In this document: piece by piece, positions 51,600 to 58,338 of the stretch | Layout: each line of letters opens with the position of its first letter | How positions within the stretch are numbered: the stretch's first letter is position 1 | Assembly: GCA_035528495.1 (NCBI GenBank) | Contig: DATKYM010000100.1 | Coordinates: 1-64,000, forward strand | DNA from: Nitrosomaritimum sp035528495 | GTDB taxonomy: Archaea > Thermoproteota > Nitrososphaeria > Nitrososphaerales > Nitrosopumilaceae | DNA: 64,000 nucleotides | Direction of reading: 5' to 3' | Made by a program: the position numbers and the translations under genes | Notes under the pieces: model-generated | What the model was told of the DNA's origin: nothing | What the model saw: the letters and a program-made list of their open reading frames with translations, nothing else | The model's database searches: none

Positions 51600-51895
51600 A
51601 ATCGAAAAATAGTATTTTCCCAATCAATTACTTTGCCATGTTTAATTTTAACACCTTCTTTTTTTAGCATATTGATTTTAATTTCCTCACCATATGCATA
51701 TCCGCCAACCCTACCATCAGATTTTACGACTCTATGACATGGGATAATTACAGGGTAAGGATTTTTGTTCATTATTTTTCCAACAGTCCTTTGACCATTT
51801 GTAAAACCCACTGCCTTTGCTAATTCCCCATATGTGGTTATTTTTCCTTCTGGAACTTGAAGTAATTTTTTATAAATTTTTTTATCAAGATTCAT
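51596..51895 (-). CDS. methylated-DNA-protein cysteine methyltransferase (MGMT/Ogt C-terminal domain), 99 aa
   Basis: The active-site motif P-C-H-R-V-V contains the methyl-accepting cysteine. Upstream lies a helix-turn-helix (TYGELAKAVGFTNGQRTVG). Only the DNA-binding/active-site domain is present; the N-terminal ribonuclease-like domain of full Ogt is missing, so it is at the length of single-domain alkyltransferases. It starts 4 nt inside dtdA. Confidence 0.87.
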   Translation of the reverse strand: MNLDKKIYKKLLQVPEGKITTYGELAKAVGFTNGQRTVGKIMNKNPYPVIIPCHRVVKSDGRVGGYAYGEEIKINMLKKEGVKIKHGKVIDWENTIFRF

Positions 51896-52668
51896 AATTT
51901 AATCACCTCAAGGTCAGTTGTCTCCAGCAAGCCAATTATTTTTTTCTTGTTTGGCCCAAGTCCAGTCCAATCCAAAAGAGCTGCTTTGGCAAATTTGTTT
52001 CGTTCTAAAATATGAGAAAACATGTTTCTATCAAGATAATCCAAAGCATGTTTTGGCATTACAGTCCCTAATGCAAATTTACCATAAAGTAATTCATTGG
52101 TGAATTTTTCAGGATAATGCGTGCCTCCAAAGCAAATGGCAGTTGGATTTGAAGGAATGTTTTCAGAAAGTACTTTATCAACTAGTGAGGCAATCGATGA
52201 ACATAAAGATTCATCTGCCCATTGTTTTTCAGTGGTTCCGATTTCAATAAAAATTGTTGGTTTGTTCAAGGCCGTTGGTCCGTGGTGGGTGGCCTCAATA
52301 GTAATTTGAAAATTAGAAAACTGAGATTTATTTTCCCAAAGGACTTGAAGATATCTTTTTTGAATATCAGGATGAGGTATTGCCATCTGTTTATCATTTC
52401 CTCCAAATTTTGCCTCTGAAAAATTCCCCGTACTATGACATGTTAGTGCCAAAACTCTGGATTCTGCAGCATGCTTTGAGAGAAAAATAAATCCATCATA
52501 ATCATATTTTTCCTCTAACCAATCAGCTGAGATTGCCGGAGTCGGAATAATTAAAAGATCGTAATTATTTCCTCGAAAAATATCATTGTCATGTTTCATT
52601 TTTTGAGAAAGAAATTTTGCCATATTATACCCGGCAGGATCATCTTGATACGCGACTAAAAGTTCCAT
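51892..52668 (-). CDS. dtdA: archaeal D-aminoacyl-tRNA deacylase DtdA, 258 aa
   Basis: It matches the GEK1/DtdA family: MELLVAYQDDPAGYNMAKFL, THHGPTALNKPTIFIEIGT and CFGGTHYPEKFTNELL, with His and Glu of a zinc site. It removes D-amino acids wrongly attached to tRNA. A 10-bp inverted repeat lies directly upstream of the start codon (52668-52712). Confidence 0.93.
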   Translation of the reverse strand: MELLVAYQDDPAGYNMAKFLSQKMKHDNDIFRGNNYDLLIIPTPAISADWLEEKYDYDGFIFLSKHAAESRVLALTCHSTGNFSEAKFGGNDKQMAIPHPDIQKRYLQVLWENKSQFSNFQITIEATHHGPTALNKPTIFIEIGTTEKQWADESLCSSIASLVDKVLSENIPSNPTAICFGGTHYPEKFTNELLYGKFALGTVMPKHALDYLDRNMFSHILERNKFAKAALLDWTGLGPNKKKIIGLLETTDLEVIKL

Positions 52669-52712
52669 AAGATAGGTAACATTTATGGGCCTTGTAAAAA
52701 AAACCTATCTTA
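52668..52712. promoter_or_regulatory. 10-bp inverted repeat flanking the dtdA promoter
   Basis: TAAGATAGGT (52668-52677) and ACCTATCTTA (52703-52712) with a 25-nt spacer that contains the minus-strand promoter region. The right-size spacing for a regulator or looped binding site is suggestive only. Confidence 0.45.
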
Positions 52713-52955
52713 AACATCATAGGTGAATTAATACAACAATCAATTATTGTAAATCTTACCATTTGTTTCTATTGGGGAAAATTATGAGTTGATTTTTTTG
52801 ATTGATATCATCGAAATAGGCAAATCATGATCATGTAGATATGTTGATGAAATTTCTTAATTGAGCGTTACGTATAGTAGATTATTGATTTTAGCCTAAG
52901 AATTCTAAAATTTTTTTGGAATAAGAATATAAGGACAGCGACTTAATTTCTGGCA

Positions 52956-53129
52956 ATGAACCCTAAACAGACTTTGAAAAACATGGCCAATACGATGAAG
53001 ATGGCCAAAAAGCCTGACAGAGACGAGTATAGTCAACACCTTAGATTGGTCATCATAGGAATCTTGGGAGTTGGTGCTATAGGCTTTACAATTCAGTTTG
53101 TCTTTTCGGTGATTACATTTGGTAGGTAA
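52956..53129 (+). CDS. secE: preprotein translocase subunit SecE/Sec61 gamma, 57 aa
   Basis: A short protein with a cytoplasmic helix (KMAKKPDRDEYSQHLRLV) followed by one membrane span (about 33-53; IIGILGVGAIGFTIQFVF). This is the single-span archaeal Sec61gamma that clamps SecY. It is 4 nt ahead of the Spt5 gene, the conserved SecE-NusG-L11 order. Confidence 0.9.
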   Translation: MNPKQTLKNMANTMKMAKKPDRDEYSQHLRLVIIGILGVGAIGFTIQFVFSVITFGR

Positions 53130-53132
53130 AAA

Positions 53133-53591
53133 TTGTCAGAAGAAGTAAAATCTCATCTTTTTGCGATAAGAACAACAGGTGGGCAAGAAAAAGTAGTAAT
53201 GCGTTTAATGGAAGCAAAGGCAAATGCAAATAAAATTAATATTCAATCTGTTTTACTTGTAGATAATCTAAAAGGCTATGTTGTAATCGAGGCAATTAAT
53301 CCAAGCGATGCATATATGGCGATAGAAGGAGTTAGACACATCCGTGGTCAACTTCGTGGAGAATTAGAGTTTAAAGATATTGAAGGATATCTAATAAAGA
53401 AATCAACAATTTCACAATTAGCAATAGATAACATCGTAGAGATAACTGGCGGTCCGTTCAAAGGAATGAAGGCCACTATAACTAGAATCGAGGTCGATAA
53501 GGAAGAAGCCACCGTCGTCTTACTTGAAGCATCATACCAATTACCAGTAACAATAGATGCCAACTACCTAAAATTGACAAGTGAGTCATAG
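53133..53591 (+). CDS. spt5: transcription elongation factor Spt5 (archaeal NusG), 152 aa
   Basis: The NGN domain (about 1-85; FAIRTTGGQEKVV) and the KOW motif (about 95-145; GGPFKGMKATITRIE) identify it. TTG start. It binds RNA polymerase and couples to ribosomes. Followed by L11. Confidence 0.95.
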   Translation: MSEEVKSHLFAIRTTGGQEKVVMRLMEAKANANKINIQSVLLVDNLKGYVVIEAINPSDAYMAIEGVRHIRGQLRGELEFKDIEGYLIKKSTISQLAIDNIVEITGGPFKGMKATITRIEVDKEEATVVLLEASYQLPVTIDANYLKLTSES

Positions 53592-53625
53592 CAAGGATTA
53601 AATTTTTCAAATTAAGCTGATAATT

Positions 53626-54108
53626 ATGGGAGAACCACAAAAAATATCATCATTGGTAACAGGAGGAGGAGCTTCTGCAGGTCCACCCTTAGGTCCAGCA
53701 TTAGGTCCACTTGGGGTAAACATTATGGAGGTAATTAAGGGCATTAACGATAAAACCAAGGACTTTGAAGGAATGAAAGTTCCAGTTACCGTAATAGTTG
53801 ATCCTGACACAAAAAAATGGGAAATAGAAGTTGGTGTCCCATCAGCAGCAGCTCTCATTCTAAAAGAGGCAGGAATTAAAAAAGGATCAGGCGCTTCAGG
53901 AACAGAATGGGTTGGAGATGTCACAATTGATGCAATTGCCAAAATAGCCAAAACCAAATTAGAAAAATCCTATTCTTCATCATTAAAATCGGTAGTAAAA
54001 ACAATCATTGGGACTTGTCTTGCTCTAGGGATAAAAATAGAAGGAAAAACCCCAAAAGAAATCACTGTCGAGATAAACGAAGGCAAGTGGGATGAAAAAC
54101 TTCAATAA
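53626..54108 (+). CDS. rpl11: 50S ribosomal protein L11, 160 aa
   Basis: It matches uL11 (GGASAGPPLGPALGPLGVNI; IKKGSGASGTEWVGDVTIDA). It forms the GTPase-associated stalk base. It converges with the Lrp gene; its stop is 2 nt from that gene's stop. Confidence 0.95.
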   Translation: MGEPQKISSLVTGGGASAGPPLGPALGPLGVNIMEVIKGINDKTKDFEGMKVPVTVIVDPDTKKWEIEVGVPSAAALILKEAGIKKGSGASGTEWVGDVTIDAIAKIAKTKLEKSYSSSLKSVVKTIIGTCLALGIKIEGKTPKEITVEINEGKWDEKLQ

Positions 54109-54109
54109 C

Positions 54110-54574
54110 CTATTTTGTTAAATAAACAGGATCTTTATCAGTTCTTTGTAATTCGACGAATGTTTCACTATTTTGAATTCCATCAATTTTTCCAACTTTC
54201 TCAATTACAATAGAGTGTAATTCTTCGAGATTTTCAGCATATACTTTTATCAACATATCGAATCTACCAGTAACTTCAGAAATTGAAATTACCTCGGCTG
54301 TTTCAAGGAGTTTTTTCATTATTGCATCCTTAAATTTAGGATCACGGTTAATTCCAACCGAAGCTTTTACGCCTATTCCCAAAAGAGAATCATCTATCAC
54401 AATGGTAAATTTTTTAATTAGTTTTTTCTTAATTAAGCGCTTGATTCGACTGTATAGTACGGATGCATTAATATCTAATTTTTTTGAAAGGGCAGGAACG
54501 GAAATCGAGCCATCCAATGTTAATTCAAAAAGTAAATTCATGTCAAGTTCATCAAATCTATGCATTGTGCTCAA
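54110..54574 (-). CDS. Lrp/AsnC-family transcriptional regulator, 154 aa
   Basis: A winged helix-turn-helix (about 8-60; MNLLFELTLDGSISVPALSK, NASVLYSRIKRL) then a RAM ligand domain (about 75-145; GRFDMLIKVYAENLEEL). Usual length for one-domain-pair Lrp. It lies between L11 and L1, facing away from L1, so it could influence the upstream L1 promoter. Ligand and targets unknown. Confidence 0.9.
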   Translation of the reverse strand: MSTMHRFDELDMNLLFELTLDGSISVPALSKKLDINASVLYSRIKRLIKKKLIKKFTIVIDDSLLGIGVKASVGINRDPKFKDAIMKKLLETAEVISISEVTGRFDMLIKVYAENLEELHSIVIEKVGKIDGIQNSETFVELQRTDKDPVYLTK

Positions 54575-54722
54575 AAATCTTTCAGGAGATTTAATAAATG
54601 TAGGTTTAACCTAGTTTTGGCATTGAAATTACAAATATAACGCATAAAAAGTGAAATTTTCAAGTTTTAATACTAAACAACAAGTGGCCTCACTAAACGA
54701 TTTTAAGTAGGCTTTCTCGAAA

Positions 54723-55394
54723 ATGTTCGTAATGATTACAGAGGCACAGCTCCTAGAAATGATAAAGAATGTAAAAAAGGATACAAAACAGAGAAAATTC
54801 AAACAAGCCTTAGAGATTATTATTACCTTCAAAGATATTGATGTGAAGAAAGGATTTGCATTAAATGAAATAGTTCAGCTGCCAAAGACTAGTTCTCCTG
54901 CAGCAGTATGTGTGATGGCAACTGGTGATATGAGTGTAAAGGCAAAGGCCGCAAATGCAGATGCAGTAATCGGAACAGAAGAACTAGACAGATTTGCTGC
55001 AAATAAGAGAGAATCAAGAAAATTCATAAACAAATATGACTTCTTTTTGGCAGATACCAAAATTATGCCAGTTGTAGGTAGAGTATTAGGACAGCTTTTA
55101 GGTCCAAGAGGAAAAATGCCAGTCCCAGTTCCATTTGATGCACCTATAGAATCATTTTTACAAAGATTTAGATCATCAATTAAAGTCAGAGTTAGAGGTT
55201 CATTATCATTATCATGTAAGTTTGGAGACGAAACCATGGAGGATACAGATTTGGCAGTAAATGCACATACGATTGTTAGTGCTGTTGAAAAAAAATTGCC
55301 AAACGGTGAAAAAAACATCAAAAGAATTATGATAAAAACTACCATGGGTAAACCAATAAAACAAGTACAAGAGGTAAGAAAGAAACATGCATGA
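54723..55394 (+). CDS. rpl1: 50S ribosomal protein L1, 223 aa
   Basis: It matches uL1 (GRVLGQLLGPRGKMPVPVPF, SIKVRVRGSLSLSCKFGDE). A TATA-like TTTTAAGTA at about 54699-54707 is about 20 nt from the ATG at 54723; an ATG at 54732 is equally possible and has better TATA spacing. Overlaps L10 by 8 nt. Confidence 0.94.
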   Translation: MFVMITEAQLLEMIKNVKKDTKQRKFKQALEIIITFKDIDVKKGFALNEIVQLPKTSSPAAVCVMATGDMSVKAKAANADAVIGTEELDRFAANKRESRKFINKYDFFLADTKIMPVVGRVLGQLLGPRGKMPVPVPFDAPIESFLQRFRSSIKVRVRGSLSLSCKFGDETMEDTDLAVNAHTIVSAVEKKLPNGEKNIKRIMIKTTMGKPIKQVQEVRKKHA

Positions 55395-56253
55395 AAATAG
55401 AACAACATATCCCAAAAGAAAAACCCAAATGTATCAACAATTACAAGAACTTCCAAAACAATACAAAGTTGTAGCTCTTGTAAAAATGACAAAAGTTAGA
55501 GCATCACAAATTCTTCCGCTCAGAAAAACACTCAAAGGAGAAGTAGAGTTTTTTTGTATCAAAGATAAGATAGCTCAAATAGCCTTACAGAAAGTCGATG
55601 TTCCAGGAATTAAAGAGATAATTGGCGAGTTAACTGGACAATGTCTTTTAATGTTTACGAATATGTCACCATTTAAGCTAAGTGTTCTACTGGCAAAAAA
55701 TAAAATAATGTTAGCCGCTAGGGGTGGAGATATTTCAAGTATAGACATAGTAGTGCCTGCAAAAAACACAGGAATTGCTCCAGGTCCAATGCTTACAGAG
55801 TTTAAAGAGGCAGGAATTCCAACAAAAATTGATCAGGGAACAATTTGGATTTCAAAAGAGACTACGCCAGTAAAAAAGGGAGAGAGGATTAATGAAAAAT
55901 TAGCCCCACTTTTAGGAAAACTAGACATCAAACCAATAGAGGCAGGAATTGCCCTTCATTCTGCAATTGAAGAAGGACTCAAGTATTCTGAGGAAGAAAT
56001 GGTAATAGATGTTGAGAAAATTAGACAAGAGTTTGCACTAGCACATCAACAGGCAATTTCATTATCAATTGAAGCCGCATACATAACTCCAGAAAATATA
56101 GGTCAGATCCTAAGCAAAGCCGCACAATCCGCACGTTCAGTTTCAATTGAATCTGGATTTATGACAGATGAAACTAAAGAGCAAATTTTACAAAAAGCAG
56201 ATGCTCAGGCAAAAGCATTGGCAGGACAAGCCAAAGATTACACTCCGGCTTAA
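55387..56253 (+). CDS. rpl10: 50S ribosomal protein L10 (P0), 288 aa
   Basis: It matches archaeal uL10/P0 (YKVVALVKMTKVRASQIL; PVKKGERINEKLAPLLGKLDI). It anchors the L12 dimers on the stalk through C-terminal helices. L12 does not follow; instead a minus-strand TRIC gene and then a minus-strand L12 gene lie downstream. Confidence 0.93.
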   Translation: MHENRTTYPKRKTQMYQQLQELPKQYKVVALVKMTKVRASQILPLRKTLKGEVEFFCIKDKIAQIALQKVDVPGIKEIIGELTGQCLLMFTNMSPFKLSVLLAKNKIMLAARGGDISSIDIVVPAKNTGIAPGPMLTEFKEAGIPTKIDQGTIWISKETTPVKKGERINEKLAPLLGKLDIKPIEAGIALHSAIEEGLKYSEEEMVIDVEKIRQEFALAHQQAISLSIEAAYITPENIGQILSKAAQSARSVSIESGFMTDETKEQILQKADAQAKALAGQAKDYTPA

Positions 56254-56888
56254 TCTAGATTTCCACTCACTTTTGGCAAGTTCCAATTAAATTTCATTGC
56301 AGTTAATCGCACTCCAGTTACAATTACAATACCTACAATTGTTGCAATGTATAACTCTCCTCCAAAATACAAAATAAAATAAAAAACAAAAACCCCAATA
56401 AAACTTGCCGTAACATACAACTCCTTTACAAACACAATAGGTACTTGATTTACAAAGACGTCCCTTAGAATCCCACCTCCTACAGCAGTTAATATTCCAG
56501 CAGAGATTATTACCAAAAAATTCAACCCAAACATATTGTAAGCAAAGGTACCCCCAATTATTGTAAAAATTCCCAATCCAAAAGCATCAAACTTTAAAAA
56601 TAAATTCCAGTGTTTTTTTAATTTAGAATACAAAAAAAAGATGCATATTCCTGACGCAACCGTAATTATAACATAGGTAGGATCTGAAATTGAACTTGGA
56701 AATCGCCCCATTACTACATCTCGAATGGTTCCACCTGCAACACCTGTAATAGTTGCAAGAAGAATTATTCCTACAAAATCTGATTTATGTTCTATTGCTT
56801 TGAAGGCACCAGTTACTGCAAAAGCCATTGTTCCAAACAAATCTAAAACATAAACGAAAATTTCAGATGAAATTGAAAAATCAACCAA
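56250..56888 (-). CDS. TRIC/UPF0126 (YicG-like) channel family membrane protein, 212 aa
   Basis: About seven helices, with the duplicated signature G-G-T-I-R-D-V-V-M-G (about 52-61) and G-G-G-I-L-R-D-V-F-V (about 138-147) of prokaryotic TRIC channels (trimeric cation channels). It is inserted tail-to-tail after L10 (4-nt overlap). Role: monovalent-cation conductance is probable; physiological role unknown. Confidence 0.88.
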   Translation of the reverse strand: MVDFSISSEIFVYVLDLFGTMAFAVTGAFKAIEHKSDFVGIILLATITGVAGGTIRDVVMGRFPSSISDPTYVIITVASGICIFFLYSKLKKHWNLFLKFDAFGLGIFTIIGGTFAYNMFGLNFLVIISAGILTAVGGGILRDVFVNQVPIVFVKELYVTASFIGVFVFYFILYFGGELYIATIVGIVIVTGVRLTAMKFNWNLPKVSGNLD

Positions 56889-56966
56889 TCACAATCAAAG
56901 TGCAACTATTGTTAATTAAGATTGATGAAAAAAGATTAAAATTAAATTTGGAAAACAAGAATTTCT

Positions 56967-57260
56967 CTAGCCAAATAGTGAGGATAGTCCTTCCATGGCA
57001 GCTTCTTCTGTTTTGCCTGTATCCTTTGGTTTTTCTTCGTTCTTTGCTTCACCTGTTGCCGGAGCGGCTGCTGCTGCAACTGCTACTGGGACGGCTTTGA
57101 TTGCATCTTCAATGTTAATATCAGCCAAGGCTGCTACCATTGCTTTTACTTGTGAATCATTAACTTCAGCACCAGATGCTTTTACAACTGAGCTGATGTT
57201 GGCCTCGTTTACTTCCTTTTGTAGCTTGTGAAGTAATAAAGCAGCATAAACATATTCCAT
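56967..57260 (-). CDS. rpl12: 50S ribosomal protein L12 (archaeal P1-type), 97 aa
   Basis: It starts MEYVYAALLLHKLQKEVNEA and has an alanine-rich hinge (VPVAVAAAAAPATGEAKNEE) and the conserved end E-G-L-S-S-L-F-G. It forms the stalk with L10. In most archaea it directly follows L10 on the same strand; here it is reversed, beyond the TRIC gene. Confidence 0.94.
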   Translation of the reverse strand: MEYVYAALLLHKLQKEVNEANISSVVKASGAEVNDSQVKAMVAALADINIEDAIKAVPVAVAAAAAPATGEAKNEEKPKDTGKTEEAAMEGLSSLFG

Positions 57261-57320
57261 TGTATCGAAAATCTATTTGAGTATAATATAAAACTATGGA
57301 GATTCCTATTTTGATAAAAC

Positions 57321-57830
57321 CTAGTTAAGTATTTTGAGACTTCGAGATATGGAATACAGTGTTCCTTTTAGTTTTTTATCAACTAGAGAATCCCTTTTTT
57401 GATTCAACACTCGCTTTGCCTGATCTTTTTCAGGACCATCAGGCAAGGATAAAACGTTGTTTACAAGCTCCGGTAAAGATTCTCGAACCCAACCATCTAA
57501 CGTAGCATAAACTTTTGGCGGAATTAGATCAAGTCGGTCTTGATCCAAATCTAAAATATCAGCAAAATTTTCATGTTCTACTCTATATACCATGGCCAAA
57601 ATAATATTATCTGGGGTGGGGTGCTTTAAAATTTCCATTGAACGTTCTCCAGCTTTACCCTGAGAAATTTTGTTTTTTAGACCTACAGGATTTACGATTA
57701 CCCCATTCACACCAACCTTTCTACCTTCAAGACCAGTTATGATCCCAAAGATAAAATCAAAATAATCTCCATTTTTTTTAACGGAGAAAACATGTAATCC
57801 TTCTTCCAATAGAGGTTTTTTACCAAACAT
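57321..57830 (-). CDS. unknown soluble protein, 169 aa
   Basis: A globular alpha/beta protein (KNGDYFDFIFGIITGLEGRK, DNIILAMVYRVEHENFADIL) with a helical end. No signal peptide, membrane span or catalytic motif recognised. It lies 60 nt upstream of rpl12 on the same strand and may share its transcript, so a translation role is possible. Confidence 0.6.
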   Translation of the reverse strand: MFGKKPLLEEGLHVFSVKKNGDYFDFIFGIITGLEGRKVGVNGVIVNPVGLKNKISQGKAGERSMEILKHPTPDNIILAMVYRVEHENFADILDLDQDRLDLIPPKVYATLDGWVRESLPELVNNVLSLPDGPEKDQAKRVLNQKRDSLVDKKLKGTLYSISRSLKILN

Positions 57831-57994
57831 GATTAGATTGGAATAGGTAGTGTATTTAATGTATTATCTGAAGACTATAAGATAAAAAAATGATTTTTTT
57901 ATTTTTACGAAATACTTTCATTCAAAAAATAGTCCTAAAAATAAATTATGTTAGCACTTACTAAATCATTTATGATAAATTTTTGTGAAATATC

Positions 57995-58097
57995 AACGAG
58001 GATATAGGCGGGAAACCAAACGAACTTTGAGCGGAACCTTCCTTGTCGTATTTCCCTAATTTTTCTGTCTACCGGATCGGTACGACAGTTCCTCGTT
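57995..58097 (+). ncRNA. candidate structured RNA, 103 nt, unknown family
   Basis: The ends pair over 8 bp (AACGAGGA, 57995-58002, with TCCTCGTT, 58090-58097). Inside are an outer stem GGGAAA/TTTCCC (58010-58015, 58051-58056) that can continue as ACGA/TCGT (58020-58023, 58046-58049), and a second hairpin CTGTC-TACCG, loop GAT, CGGTA-C-GACAG (58065-58088; 10 bp, one bulged C). The whole is GC-rich in AT-rich surroundings. A TATA-like TTTATGATAAA (57969-57979) would start plus-strand transcription right at the closing stem. Strand is not certain because all stems work on both. It lies about 240 nt upstream of alaS, so it could also be part of a leader. Confidence 0.5.
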
Positions 58098-58132
58098 ACT
58101 TCAATTAAGTCAAATTATTACTTAAGTTTTGA

Positions 58133-58222
58133 TTATCTTTGATTAAACCCAATATTTTTCATGAATCTTTCAAAGTCTAAGTTATTTTGACTTTCGTTAT
58201 TCATAGTTGATTTTATTTCCAT
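58133..58222 (-). CDS. possible microprotein, 29 aa
   Basis: An ATG opens MEIKSTMNNESQNNLDFERF and ends MKNIGFNQR. The composition looks coding-like, but 29 codons can occur by chance. It lies between the structured element and alaS in antisense direction. The rest of the gap (58223-58338) shows nothing else. Confidence 0.25.
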   Translation of the reverse strand: MEIKSTMNNESQNNLDFERFMKNIGFNQR

Positions 58223-58338
58223 ATCAATTAATATTCTAAAAATAACATAAGGAACAGGACGTATTTTGAAAAGACATCGCTTGATTCAGATTACTGCCTA
58301 TCGCTAATTCTTAATATCGGAGTATTGCAGGCACTTCG

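Noticed and set aside
54875..55492. 205-codon minus-strand ORF antisense to L1 and L10
   Set aside because: Its residues mirror the conserved codons of the two ribosomal genes; no motif of its own.
57995..58097. Calling the structured element 5S rRNA or RNase P RNA
   Set aside because: The three-way layout and a CGAAC recall 5S, and the minus strand has GAGGAA and ACAGAA like RNase P, but length and the order of conserved blocks do not fit either one.
57995..58338. A T-box type riboswitch ahead of alaS
   Set aside because: T-boxes are bacterial, no T-box consensus or anti-terminator is visible, and the element is about 240 nt from the start codon.
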